Assembly (NCBI GenBank): GCA_031263585.1
Contig: JAISFN010000072.1
Location: 1-41,143, forward strand
Reading direction: 5' to 3'
Length of the DNA: 41,143 nt
Source: Prevotellaceae bacterium
GTDB taxonomy: Bacteria; Bacteroidota; Bacteroidia; Bacteroidales; UBA932
The position numbers and the translations under genes were made by a program. Shown here piece by piece: positions 7,018 to 16,975 of this stretch. How positions within the stretch are numbered: the stretch's first letter is position 1; every line of letters begins with the position of its first letter. The notes below the pieces were generated by a model that was not told the DNA's origin, did no database searches, and saw nothing but the letters and a program-made list of their open reading frames with translations.

Positions 7018-8277
7018 ATGGACAGAATAATTGAAAAGAAAAACCGTATAACTAAAAAACAATTATTTATAATTATCACCGGATTGGTTTTTGTAATATT
7101 TGTGCTTTATTTAGTTTTTCGGGATAATAGTAAAAAAATCAATGTTGAGCGAGATAAAATAAGCATTGCTACGGTTACTAACGATTTATATAAGGATTAT
7201 ATTATTGTAAATGGAATTGTACAACCGGGCGGTGTGTTTTATCTGGAATCAAGTGAAAACGGCTGCCAGGTTGAGGAGATTTTAAAAGATGAGGGAAGCA
7301 TGGTAAATGCGGACGACATTATTGTACGTTTTAAAAGCAACAATCTGACGCAGGAAGTATCGAACCAGCAGAACACAAATGCACGAACCACTAATGAATT
7401 GGTACAAGCAAGGCTGAGCCTGCAAAAACAAAAACTCGACAGCGATAACCAAATATTGGAAGGCCGACACACCTTGCGTAAATATGAAAAAGAGTTTGAA
7501 AATGCCGATTTTTTGTACAATATGAAACCCCGCGCCATTACACGTAACGAATACGAAGTAGCCAAAGAGAACTACGAATTGCAACGGGAAAAGCTCCGGA
7601 TATTGCTTGAGAATATAAAACAGGACTCGTTATCGCAGACAATTAATATCAGTAATTTGGAGCGGGATATACGGCGAATGGAAGAGAGTATGCGCCGTAT
7701 GTACGAACGGCTCGATAACCTGAACTTTAAAGCTCCCGTATCGGGGCAACTGGCCTCCCTAAGCCTGCAATTAGGGCAGACGCTTAACAGCGGAACCCGC
7801 ATTGGGCAAATTAACATTCTAGATAGTTACCGTTTGCAAGCCGAGGTGGATGAGTATTATATCCAGCGTATTGTACACGGGCTTACCGGCGAATGCGAAT
7901 TCGGAGGACGAACGTACAATTGCCGCATTGCCAAAATATACCCCGAAGTAAAGTCGGGCAAGTTTACTATTGACATGGAGTTTCACAATTCGGTTCCCCC
8001 GAATTTACGTATCGGACAAAGTTCACGCATACAGGTTGAGCTTGGCGAGCCTGTTACAGCTTTATTGGTGCCGCGCGGCCCATTTTTCCAACAAACCGGT
8101 GGGCAGTGGATATTTGTTCTGGATGAAACACAAGGAATTGCCTCGAAGCGCATGATACGAACAAGTAGACAAAACCCCCAATTCTACGAAATTACAGAGG
8201 GCTTGCAAGTCGGCGAGAAAGTGATTACATCGAGCTACGAATATTTTAGCAATGCCGAAAAACTGATAATTAAATAA
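7018..8277 (+). CDS. HlyD/MacA-like membrane fusion protein
   Basis: The protein has 419 residues. It has a cytoplasmic N-terminus and one membrane helix at about 15-34. A lipoyl-like half follows (QVEEILKDEGSMVNADDIIV), then a long coiled coil (about 105-230, rich in Q, E, R and L). The second lipoyl half (NFKAPVSGQLASLSLQLGQ) and beta-barrel domains complete it. This is the layout of periplasmic adaptors that link an inner-membrane ABC transporter to an outer-membrane channel. No TolC-like gene is in the window. It is the first gene of the operon, directly behind the sigma-54 promoter, and is followed after 34 bases by the first FtsX-type permease. The substrate is unknown; by analogy with MacA it could be a peptide, lipid or toxic compound. 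Confidence 0.9.
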   Translation: MDRIIEKKNRITKKQLFIIITGLVFVIFVLYLVFRDNSKKINVERDKISIATVTNDLYKDYIIVNGIVQPGGVFYLESSENGCQVEEILKDEGSMVNADDIIVRFKSNNLTQEVSNQQNTNARTTNELVQARLSLQKQKLDSDNQILEGRHTLRKYEKEFENADFLYNMKPRAITRNEYEVAKENYELQREKLRILLENIKQDSLSQTINISNLERDIRRMEESMRRMYERLDNLNFKAPVSGQLASLSLQLGQTLNSGTRIGQINILDSYRLQAEVDEYYIQRIVHGLTGECEFGGRTYNCRIAKIYPEVKSGKFTIDMEFHNSVPPNLRIGQSSRIQVELGEPVTALLVPRGPFFQQTGGQWIFVLDETQGIASKRMIRTSRQNPQFYEITEGLQVGEKVITSSYEYFSNAEKLIIK

Positions 8278-8311
8278 AACATTGCCATAACCAACTAAGA
8301 TTACCATATTT

Positions 8312-10681
8312 ATGTTACTTCACTATATAAAAATAGCTGTACGTAATTCGCTCAAGCACAAAACCCAGTCGATAATCAATATTGTGGGGCTGGCGGTGGG
8401 GTTTGTGTGTATGACCGTTTCGGCCATATGGATACGCTATGAGATGACGTATGATACCCTACATCCTGATGCGGAAAATATTTATCGTATTACCGAGTTT
8501 AACCCTGAAGAGCCTGATAAAATAATCGGAGATTTGCAGCAAGGCCTTTTAGCCGGAAGATTGAAACAAGTATTCCCTGAAATTGAAGCGGCGGCAAGCG
8601 TACTCTTCTATTCAACAAGCGGTATTCAATTAGGTTTAAAGAATTTAAAGCCGTATGAAGTCGATTCTTCCTTTTTAAGTATTTTCAAAGTCGAATTCAT
8701 ATATGGGAATAAAGAAACGGCATTTACCAATCCTAATTCGGTTATATTAACGGAAAATACGGCAAAAATGATATTCGGTTCGGCGGAACAGGCTATCGGC
8801 AAAATTTTCTCTTCGGATAAATGGGGAACAAAAGGTCCCGATTATTCCGTAAGCGCCATAATTAAGGATTTTAAACATAGTAAATACCCTTTCAATGCAC
8901 TGGTACAGATTGTACCTAACGAAAGGTCTCACAGTTGGAACTTGAGCATGTACGCCACTTTTATCCGTTTAAATAAAAGCGCAAATAAAGAAGATTTCTT
9001 CCGTAAATTGAAAAATGTACAAATAAAAGAACTTAGCGCGACCTATAATAAACCCGAACATAAGAGATATTTTAAAGCGGTTCCTTTACATCATATACAA
9101 TATAAATATAATAATGGGCGAACGGGTAACAATCTTCCCTTTACATATATTGTTTTAATGTCATCCATCTCTTTTATATTGTTTATTTGTACATTATTTA
9201 ATTACATGTCGTTATTTGCCAGCAAAATACTCACGCGTATAAAAGAATTAGGATTGCGTAAGGCTGTGGGAGCAAGTGTTTTTCAACTTTATATATTATT
9301 GATTACCGAATTTATTTTCAGCTTATTGCTGGCATTTTTCCTGGGCGCTTGCATAATTGAAATTCTTTGTCCGGCGATGGAGCATGCGCTGATTATAGAT
9401 ATTGATAAAGCATTGATTTTAGGAGAAATAAGTGTTGTTGTAATATTAAGTATTGTTGTTTCGCTTGTGTTATCGGCATACCCGATTTGGCAAATATGCT
9501 CTTCCACCGTAAAACATACTACAACAGGGCGAAATTACAGCAAGCGACAATATTTGCAAAATTTTTTAATTGCATTCCAGTTAATTGTAAGTGTATTTTT
9601 CCTATTTATCACAATTGTAATGTATAGGCAACTACATTTTATGCAGAATAAGGATTTAGGTTTAGATTATAAAAATGTGATATTGATATCTCCTGATAAT
9701 AGGATATATGACTTGCAAGATAATATCGACATAATATGCGAAGAATTACAGCATTTGCCTTCGGTACAAGATGTATTAAGACAGCAGAATTTATTTTTTG
9801 GTGAAAAAGGAAATATAAAAATAAATAAAATCCGTTGGGACAATAAAGAATATGAGTCAATGGTTGGCTTGATACAAGCGGATTATAATTTTACCGACTT
9901 TTTCCAAATCCGAATAAAACAAGGCCGTTTTTTTTCGAAAAATTTTGCAAATGAAAAGAATAAAATTTTAATCAATGAAAAATTTGCAAAAATAATAGGT
10001 GATCCGCTTGGTAAAAAAATTCAGAAACCTCATACATTTGAGCCCGACAAACTGGAAGAATTCGAAATTATCGGAGTTATTCCCGATATTTACGAACGAT
10101 CGTTAAAACATGAAACAGAGCCTTTAGTCATACAATTATCCGAATATTCTGTTCGTCTTTATATTCGTTATGTTCCCGGACAAGCGCCCGAAGTTCTGGA
10201 GCAAGCAAGGCTTATATTCAAAAAACATGGGATTGAAGATTTCGAAACAGCATATATGGAAGATACTTTCAATAATTTTAGTAAATATGAAACGTTTACT
10301 ATGAAATTCATAAGCGTTATTGCTTTTACATGTCTTATCATCTCTCTATTTGGCATCTACTCATTAACATTATATAGTATGCAGAGGCGCAAGCGCGAAG
10401 TGGCCATACGCAAAATAATGGGTGCAAGCGTGAGCGATATTGTCGGCATGTTTTTTAAGGAATATTTATGGCTGGTACTTAGCTCATGCGTTATTGCCGT
10501 GCCGCCGGCATATTATGTTATGGATAAATGGTTGCAAGAGTATGCCAATCGTATTAATATCACAGGGTGGCTAATGGCTGGAGTATTATTTTTTATAACG
10601 CTTATTGTTGTATTAACCGTATTGCGGCAAATTATCAAGGCCGCCAACAGTAACCCGGCTGATGTAATAAAATATGAATAA
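8312..10681 (+). CDS. FtsX/MacB-like ABC permease 1
   Basis: The protein has 789 residues. The N-terminus (IKIAVRNSLKHKTQSIINIV) runs into the first membrane helix. A large periplasmic MacB_PCD-like domain and an FtsX block of three helices follow, with the coupling segment LGLRKAVGASVFQLYILL. A second periplasmic domain and a second FtsX block end the protein, with the matching coupling segment RREVAIRKIMGASVSDIV in slightly modified form. This is the eight-helix, doubled form usual in Bacteroidota. It has no ATPase domain, so it must use the separate ATPase at 16976. It is closely similar over its whole length to the next gene, from which it is separated by 17 bases, which indicates tandem duplication. 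It should work in the inner membrane as a mechanotransmitter or export component. Confidence 0.92.
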   Translation: MLLHYIKIAVRNSLKHKTQSIINIVGLAVGFVCMTVSAIWIRYEMTYDTLHPDAENIYRITEFNPEEPDKIIGDLQQGLLAGRLKQVFPEIEAAASVLFYSTSGIQLGLKNLKPYEVDSSFLSIFKVEFIYGNKETAFTNPNSVILTENTAKMIFGSAEQAIGKIFSSDKWGTKGPDYSVSAIIKDFKHSKYPFNALVQIVPNERSHSWNLSMYATFIRLNKSANKEDFFRKLKNVQIKELSATYNKPEHKRYFKAVPLHHIQYKYNNGRTGNNLPFTYIVLMSSISFILFICTLFNYMSLFASKILTRIKELGLRKAVGASVFQLYILLITEFIFSLLLAFFLGACIIEILCPAMEHALIIDIDKALILGEISVVVILSIVVSLVLSAYPIWQICSSTVKHTTTGRNYSKRQYLQNFLIAFQLIVSVFFLFITIVMYRQLHFMQNKDLGLDYKNVILISPDNRIYDLQDNIDIICEELQHLPSVQDVLRQQNLFFGEKGNIKINKIRWDNKEYESMVGLIQADYNFTDFFQIRIKQGRFFSKNFANEKNKILINEKFAKIIGDPLGKKIQKPHTFEPDKLEEFEIIGVIPDIYERSLKHETEPLVIQLSEYSVRLYIRYVPGQAPEVLEQARLIFKKHGIEDFETAYMEDTFNNFSKYETFTMKFISVIAFTCLIISLFGIYSLTLYSMQRRKREVAIRKIMGASVSDIVGMFFKEYLWLVLSSCVIAVPPAYYVMDKWLQEYANRINITGWLMAGVLFFITLIVVLTVLRQIIKAANSNPADVIKYE

Positions 10682-10698
10682 CTAAAGCTTAAAATACC

Positions 10699-13038
10699 AT
10701 GTTTTACCATTATTTAAAAATAGCTCTGCGCAACTTGTTGAAAAATAAAATCCAATCGGCAATCAGTATTGTCGGGCTGGTGGTGGGTTTTGTTTGTATT
10801 ACCCTGTCGACAATGTGGATACGGTACGAAACAACCTACGATAAGCAACATCCTAACGCCGAAAATATTTATTGTTTGGTTATTTTGAATAAAAATAATC
10901 CTGATTACTGTAAATCGGTAATTTTCGGAAAAGATGTACAACGATTTTGGGATACCTATCCCGAGATAGAAAAGGCGGCAAATATCGGGATAATAAGTTG
11001 GGTTAATGTCCAGAATGCCGAAGGTAAAGTAATTGAGTGTTACGGAACCGAACCTCATTTTTTCGATGTATTTTCAATACCTTTTGTTTTGGGAGATAAA
11101 GAAACGGCTTTAGCAAAGCCTTACTCCATTGTTTTAAACGAGCGTACGGCAACAGAGCTTTTCGGATCGCCGGAACAGGCAATAGGTAAGGTACTTAAAT
11201 CGACAAGCCATGAAGGCAATAATCCCGATTATACGGTTACGGCTGTAATAAAAAATCTGGAACACAGCAATTTAAAAACAAACGCCCTGATTCCTTTCTC
11301 TAAATTGGAACGAGACGAATGGGAATGGGATTACTTTTTGGGCTATTTAGTACTGAAAAACAACATCAATAAAAAGGAATTTTTCGCCAAGCTTGAGCAA
11401 GCTGATGAGCATGGCCGTTATTATAAAGCAGTACCGATACCCGAAATACAATACAAATATAATTATTACGGGTTGGACCGTACTTTACCTTTTAACTATA
11501 ATTACATTGTAATATTGGTACTGATATCGTTTTTATTGTTTGTTTGCGCTATAATCAATCACATATCCATATTTATCAGCTTTACCTATACCCGGCTGAA
11601 AGATTTAGGCTTGCGTAAAGCAATAGGGGCAAGCGCTGTACAGTTATTTTTGCTGCTTGTTACCGAATTTATATTTACGTTATTATTGGCATTTATACTC
11701 GGCGCCTGTGTAATTGAAACTTTACGGCCTGTGCTGGAAAATATTACCCTGATTGCTATTGATATCCCTCAAATGATAGGTATTATAACTTTGTTGATGA
11801 TACTTGGGGCGTTACTTTCGGTACTGCTGATAAGCATTCCTTTCTGGCGTATCTGCACACAGGCGGTAAAACAAAACATGACAGACCGTAAACCTATGGG
11901 ACAACAGCGCACACAAAAAATTTTGGTAAGCATACAGCTTATTATCAGTATATTCTTTTTGTTTATTACAAGTATAATGTACTTGCAAATGCGGTTTATT
12001 GCCCATAAGGATTTGGGTATGAACATTAAAAATGTAATAAAAATCACTCCGAACGCCAGTTATTCTAAAATTTTCACATCCAAGGCTCATATTATTGCAG
12101 ATAAACTAAAGCAGAATGAACATATTACAGCCGCTTTTATACAAGGGCGCGATTTCTTTTTGGAAAATGGGAATAAAAATTTCCTTTCTAAATATCTTAA
12201 TTGGGAGGGTAAAAATCCTGATTTTCCCGATTTTTCGGGGACATGGATAGAAGCCCAGCCTGAACTTGTCGATTTTTTTGGAATTAAAATAATTGAAGGA
12301 CGTTTTTTTTCGAAAGATTTTGCGAATGAAAACGATAAGATTGTTATAGATAAAAAATTTGCCGAAATTATAGGTAACCCCATAGGTAAAATACTATCCG
12401 ATAGTAGACAACAATGGGAGATTATCGGAGTGATAGAAAGCATTCAGGACAGATCCTTGAAGCACGAATCGCGGCCGACAATACTTGAATTTTCAAATAA
12501 TGCGTTCAGTTTTATTTATATCCGTTATGCCGGTAATAAAGCAAAAGAAGCGCTTGAGTTGGTGGATAAGGTTTTAAAAGAACAGGAAATTAATAATTAT
12601 AATGCGGCATTTATGGAGGATACCTTTAAGGGTTTTACCAAAGCCGACTCGATTATGATGCACATTATAAGTGTTATAGCTGCGACTTGCCTCATCATAT
12701 CGGCATTTGGCGTGTATTCGTTAACCCTGTATAGCATGGCACGCAGAAAACGCGAAGTAGCCATACGTAAAATAATGGGGGCGGATATAACGGAAATAAT
12801 CCGCATGTTTATTAAGGAATATTTATGGCTTGTGCTTATTGCCTGTATTATCGCTGTTCCGTCGGCTCATTACTGTATGGACAAATGGCTGCAAAATTAT
12901 GCGAACCGTATTAACATAAGCTGGTGGTTTATTGCATGTATTATTATTGTGGTTACAGGCATAGTTATCCTAACGGTGCTGCGGCAGATTGTTAAAGCCG
13001 CGAACAGTAACCCGTCCGATATAATTAAGTATGAATGA
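10699..13038 (+). CDS. FtsX/MacB-like ABC permease 2
   Basis: The protein has 779 residues and is a paralogue of permease 1. It has the same N-terminus pattern (LKIALRNLLKNKIQSAISIV), the same coupling segments (LGLRKAIGASAVQLFLL; REVAIRKIMGADITEII) and the same C-terminal NPSDIIKYE ending. The first periplasmic domain differs most, so the two copies may contact different partners. Two FtsX blocks and two periplasmic domains are complete, with no damage visible. It is part of the operon that starts at 7018. After it comes a 92-base gap with a candidate secondary promoter before the lipoprotein gene. Confidence 0.92.
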   Translation: MFYHYLKIALRNLLKNKIQSAISIVGLVVGFVCITLSTMWIRYETTYDKQHPNAENIYCLVILNKNNPDYCKSVIFGKDVQRFWDTYPEIEKAANIGIISWVNVQNAEGKVIECYGTEPHFFDVFSIPFVLGDKETALAKPYSIVLNERTATELFGSPEQAIGKVLKSTSHEGNNPDYTVTAVIKNLEHSNLKTNALIPFSKLERDEWEWDYFLGYLVLKNNINKKEFFAKLEQADEHGRYYKAVPIPEIQYKYNYYGLDRTLPFNYNYIVILVLISFLLFVCAIINHISIFISFTYTRLKDLGLRKAIGASAVQLFLLLVTEFIFTLLLAFILGACVIETLRPVLENITLIAIDIPQMIGIITLLMILGALLSVLLISIPFWRICTQAVKQNMTDRKPMGQQRTQKILVSIQLIISIFFLFITSIMYLQMRFIAHKDLGMNIKNVIKITPNASYSKIFTSKAHIIADKLKQNEHITAAFIQGRDFFLENGNKNFLSKYLNWEGKNPDFPDFSGTWIEAQPELVDFFGIKIIEGRFFSKDFANENDKIVIDKKFAEIIGNPIGKILSDSRQQWEIIGVIESIQDRSLKHESRPTILEFSNNAFSFIYIRYAGNKAKEALELVDKVLKEQEINNYNAAFMEDTFKGFTKADSIMMHIISVIAATCLIISAFGVYSLTLYSMARRKREVAIRKIMGADITEIIRMFIKEYLWLVLIACIIAVPSAHYCMDKWLQNYANRINISWWFIACIIIVVTGIVILTVLRQIVKAANSNPSDIIKYE

Positions 13039-13095
13039 TGTACTATTTCAATTAAATTTAAACTAAGTATATAGTTGTATAACTAAAAAACAGCT

Positions 13096-13103
13096 TATAT
13101 TTG
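13096..13103 (+). promoter_or_regulatory. candidate internal promoter before the lipoprotein
   Basis: TATATTTG fits the TAnnTTTG -7 box, with GTTG at 13074-13077 and an 18-base spacer, close to the Bacteroidota -33/-7 layout. It could give the lipoprotein and the genes after it a basal, sigma-54-independent level of transcription. Confidence 0.5.
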
Positions 13104-13130
13104 TATTCGTGTAAACTAATAACCTGAATT

Positions 13131-14564
13131 ATGAGAACATCTTTTATGTTGGCGCTTACAATAGCCGCTCTATCTATCCTGTTTTTTTCGTGTGGAAACG
13201 GTAGTCCAAGCTTGAGCAAAAAAAAATTGCAAGCCTTATTCAGTGAGAATGATACTTCGCTTATAAGTAAAAATGCAGGATCGGTTTCTGGATTATTTGA
13301 TATTTCTCAAATGGATATTCCCTATGGGATAAAATACGAAGAAAACCGGACAATTAATTCAGGCAATCCGCCGGTAGTTATCGATTTATCAAGCTCCAAA
13401 TTAAACACAAAAGAACTGGATGTAAAACAGCTGTTTTCGTCAATGGAATTTGTTAGCTTGAAACATCCGTTTGCCGATAGCGCGATGTTCTTATACAATA
13501 CACAAATACATCAAAAGCATGAGAACTATTGGATGAGTGTTACAAAGTCGACAAATGTAATTTTTACCGGGTCGCATATTCTTACTTCTGATATTTTCGG
13601 TATCAACTGTTTTAATGCCGACGGTTCGTTTTCACATGCCGTATGTAAAAACCAGTTTGATAAAACAATCGATACCAAAAACAAATTGATTGATATTGAT
13701 ATGACTTCCTTCAAAGGGCATAACAGCGAGTTTTTAAGCAATAACCATATAATAGCCCATAATTATTTCAACTTTGTTGACAAAGAATATAAGCGGGTTT
13801 TTCACGATTTGAAAAACAAAAAGTCGACCGAGGTCGATTACCGGCCTAAACAAGCTGTCCCGATAGCTGTAATTGTGGATAAAGATTATTGGATAGGAGA
13901 ATATTATACCCATAATAATAACCCTGTTATGTTATGCAGTTTCGGGATGCAAGGCGATACGCTATGCGAATTTTCACATAGCGAAATAATTAATAAAATG
14001 CCGACAAAAAGCTATCCTACGCCTTTGTCAAGTACATTTTATTTTTACAATGGTATTTTTACATACAACCACGCCTATAACGACACGGTGTTCCGGATGA
14101 CCGGAGCCAACAGGCTTACACCGGCATTTGTTATGAACTGGGGCGATTATAAGGTCGATATTAACGATTATGTGCATGGCAAATCGGCTGGGAAAATGAC
14201 GTTGAAAAAATGGATTGAGACTCCCATGCATATTTTACTGTATTTATACCACGAACTTGAAAACGGAATGTACTACTATGCTTATTTCGACAAACAATTG
14301 AAACAGGTATTTATTCATGCAAAAACTACGGAGTGGAATCATAATGAGTTAATAAACAATTCGCTTCCGGGTGGATTGCCAATCAGCTTTAAAGGGTTGG
14401 TAGCCACTAATGGTAAATACATTGCTGCATATACTAAGGAACTGTTGAATGAAATTATAGGATCGAAATCGTTTGCAAGCTTATCCGAGGATAATAAAAC
14501 TGCCGTTCAGGAGCAATACAATAAACTGAATGATGATGAATTATTAGTAATGATTTTACAATAA
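13131..14564 (+). CDS. lipoprotein, six-bladed propeller-like
   Basis: The protein has 477 residues. The N-terminus has a basic start, a hydrophobic core and a lipobox-like end at ILFFSC, so Cys21 is probably lipidated and the protein anchored in the membrane. The segment PPVVIDLSSSKLNTKELDVK, followed by a LFSSMEFVSLKH-like strand, resembles the start of the six-bladed propeller lipoproteins of Bacteroidota (DUF4933/DUF4934 type). I could not compare them directly. The rest has repeated strand pairs such as FGINCFNADGSFSHAV and KDYWIGEYYTHNNNPVML. The gene sits inside the ABC operon, 92 bases after permease 2 and 14 bases before permease 3. A role as a substrate-binding, sensing or accessory subunit is plausible but inferred only from context. 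Confidence 0.75.
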   Translation: MRTSFMLALTIAALSILFFSCGNGSPSLSKKKLQALFSENDTSLISKNAGSVSGLFDISQMDIPYGIKYEENRTINSGNPPVVIDLSSSKLNTKELDVKQLFSSMEFVSLKHPFADSAMFLYNTQIHQKHENYWMSVTKSTNVIFTGSHILTSDIFGINCFNADGSFSHAVCKNQFDKTIDTKNKLIDIDMTSFKGHNSEFLSNNHIIAHNYFNFVDKEYKRVFHDLKNKKSTEVDYRPKQAVPIAVIVDKDYWIGEYYTHNNNPVMLCSFGMQGDTLCEFSHSEIINKMPTKSYPTPLSSTFYFYNGIFTYNHAYNDTVFRMTGANRLTPAFVMNWGDYKVDINDYVHGKSAGKMTLKKWIETPMHILLYLYHELENGMYYYAYFDKQLKQVFIHAKTTEWNHNELINNSLPGGLPISFKGLVATNGKYIAAYTKELLNEIIGSKSFASLSEDNKTAVQEQYNKLNDDELLVMILQ

Positions 14565-14578
14565 AACCATGGGAAATT

Positions 14579-16924
14579 ATGCTTTTACATTATTTAAAAA
14601 TAGTAATACGGAGTATTTTGCGCGAAAAAATGTATTCCGTCATCAGTATATTCGGGCTGGGTATCGGGGTAATATGCAGTTTGTTGTTTTTAGTATGGCT
14701 ACGCTACGAGCTAAGTTATGATAATTTTTATAAAAAGGCTCCGTATATTTATCGTGTAATGGAAGTTGAACAGAAAGAAGGAAGGTTAAATTATAATATA
14801 CGCATAAAAGAACAAGCGCTTGAAACGTTAAAAGAAACTTTTCCGCAAGTAGAGCAGGTTACTTATATCCGGAAAGAGTGGATGACATTAGTTAACGTTG
14901 AGGGTAATTCGGTTTATGCCGCCTTTTGTAACACGAATAAAAGTTTTTTCGATATTTTCGATTTCAAATTTATCGAAGGGTCGGCGGAAAATGCATTTAA
15001 TACGCCTGGCGCCGCAGTTATTTCCACAAAAGTTGCGCGAGTGTTGTTCGGCAATACTCCAGCATTTGGTAAGCAATTCAGTGCTGGAGTAAATTCTAAC
15101 TACACTGTAACAGGGGTAGCGGAAATACCCGAAAATACCCATATCAGTTTTGATGCTTTGGCAATAGGCCCCGGATTTAATCACAATGTTGCGTATATGC
15201 TTGTTAATAAAAATGCAAAATTTACCGACGATATCCGGATTCAAATGTCGGGCATACCGGCAACAATCAATAAAAACTCCAAAGCAAAGTTGATATTCCA
15301 GCCTTTGCGCGACATGCACTTGCACTCGGACGAAGATAGTTTTTCCGATTCTAATTTTGGCAATATGCAGTATATTATCATTTTTATGATTGCAGCTCTT
15401 CTAATCCTCATTATTGCCATTATCAATTATGTAAACATAGCGACTGCCCGTTCGGCAAATAAAGCAAAAGAGGTAGGTGTTCGTAAAGTTTTGGGAGCCT
15501 CCCGCAGTCAGTTGGTATACCGGTTTTTATCCGAGTCGCTTGTTATATCGTTTATTTCGGTTGTTATCGCTTTTTGCTTAATCGAATTTTTATTGCCGTT
15601 TTTCGGTTCGATAATAGGCACACACATAACATTTCATTACGATTTGGGAACAATTGCTATTGCAGTGGGTATTTGTTTATTTACCGGATTATTGTCGGGC
15701 TCATATGCAGCTTTTTACATGTCATCGTTAAATCCGATAATAGCGTTGAAAGGCATATCAGGAACAGGGTCGAAAGAAGGATTGCGAAAAATATTGCTCG
15801 GGGCGCAGTTCTCGCTATCTATCATCATTATGTTGTGCACCCTTATTGTGTACAGGCAATTAAACTATGTAATGAATACCGATTTAGGATTCGACCGTGC
15901 GAATGTGCTTAAGCTGAATACTTCACTTTGGTACAATTGTGAGGATTTTCAAAACGAGTTGGAGAAAAATCCGGATATTATCAGCACAACAATGGCCAGT
16001 GGCGCTCCGTTTAATGTGGAGTGGGGGTATAGTAATGTATCGTGGGCGAACAACCCCAACGGTACACTTGATATGAAGTTTTACCAATTATGCAGCGATT
16101 ATCGTTTTGCAAAAACATTCGGCATGGAGGTAGCGGAGGGGAGATATATTCAACCCGGTTGGAGTTGGTGGCAAGACGCCGATGAAGAATCGGTATCGCT
16201 GGTTATTAATGAAACATTTAAAAAATATATGGGGGTTGACGATCCGATTGGTATGGAAATAAACTACATGATGGGTAAGGGTAAAATAATAGGGGTGGTT
16301 AAGGATTTTCATTTCAGGCCGTTTAAAGAGGCAATTTCCCCTTTGATTATCAGTTATAACCCCGAAGTAACAGCTAATATGTACATAAAAGTATCTTCTG
16401 ATAATGTACAAAATACCATAAAATATATTGAGGATACTTACAATAAATTTAAAAAAGATGGAACACTCCAAAAAAACAGGCCATTTATGCTCACTTTTCT
16501 TGAAGACGAGTACCGGGATATGTATAAGAATGAATTCCGCTTGATGAAAATACTGGGGATATTTGCCATTATTTCTTTATTCATCAGTTGTATGGGAGTT
16601 GTCAGTATGGTATCGTTTATGGTTGAACGGAGGTCGAAGGAAATAGCTATTCGTAAAATAAATGGGGCGCAAATGTCGGATATTATGCACTTGTTTGTTC
16701 GCGAGTTTGCAATTCTGGTATGTATTTCGGCAATAATCGCATCGCCTGTTACATTATATTTGGTATCTAGTTGGCTTGATACTTTTGTTTACCGCGTAAG
16801 TATAAGTCCATTAATCTTTATCATCGTTGTCATTTTTGTATTGCTGATAACCATTTTAACATTAAGTACGCAAATTTACCGGGCAGCAAGGCGTAATCCT
16901 GTAATATCATTACGGAATGAATAA
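14579..16924 (+). CDS. FtsX/MacB-like ABC permease 3
   Basis: The protein has 781 residues with the same two-block FtsX and two periplasmic domain layout as permeases 1 and 2, but it is clearly more divergent. Its coupling segments are VGVRKVLGASRSQLVYRF and EIAIRKINGAQMSDIM, and it ends ARRNPVISLRNE. It resembles the larger, more common Bacteroidota MacB-like permease type. The gene is 14 bases after the lipoprotein gene and 51 bases before the ATPase gene. Three permeases with one ATPase suggest either alternative permease pairs or a hetero-oligomeric complex; the sequence cannot decide. Membrane helices and conserved segments are intact. Confidence 0.92.
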   Translation: MLLHYLKIVIRSILREKMYSVISIFGLGIGVICSLLFLVWLRYELSYDNFYKKAPYIYRVMEVEQKEGRLNYNIRIKEQALETLKETFPQVEQVTYIRKEWMTLVNVEGNSVYAAFCNTNKSFFDIFDFKFIEGSAENAFNTPGAAVISTKVARVLFGNTPAFGKQFSAGVNSNYTVTGVAEIPENTHISFDALAIGPGFNHNVAYMLVNKNAKFTDDIRIQMSGIPATINKNSKAKLIFQPLRDMHLHSDEDSFSDSNFGNMQYIIIFMIAALLILIIAIINYVNIATARSANKAKEVGVRKVLGASRSQLVYRFLSESLVISFISVVIAFCLIEFLLPFFGSIIGTHITFHYDLGTIAIAVGICLFTGLLSGSYAAFYMSSLNPIIALKGISGTGSKEGLRKILLGAQFSLSIIIMLCTLIVYRQLNYVMNTDLGFDRANVLKLNTSLWYNCEDFQNELEKNPDIISTTMASGAPFNVEWGYSNVSWANNPNGTLDMKFYQLCSDYRFAKTFGMEVAEGRYIQPGWSWWQDADEESVSLVINETFKKYMGVDDPIGMEINYMMGKGKIIGVVKDFHFRPFKEAISPLIISYNPEVTANMYIKVSSDNVQNTIKYIEDTYNKFKKDGTLQKNRPFMLTFLEDEYRDMYKNEFRLMKILGIFAIISLFISCMGVVSMVSFMVERRSKEIAIRKINGAQMSDIMHLFVREFAILVCISAIIASPVTLYLVSSWLDTFVYRVSISPLIFIIVVIFVLLITILTLSTQIYRAARRNPVISLRNE

Positions 16925-16975
16925 TAATAAGAACTAAAAACAAAATCGGAGAAAATAATTTAAAAATCAAAAGCA

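Noticed and set aside
15574-15912. Open frame within permease 3
   Set aside because: It overlaps a complete FtsX-type permease in another frame; its composition is arginine- and histidine-rich in the way of shadow frames.
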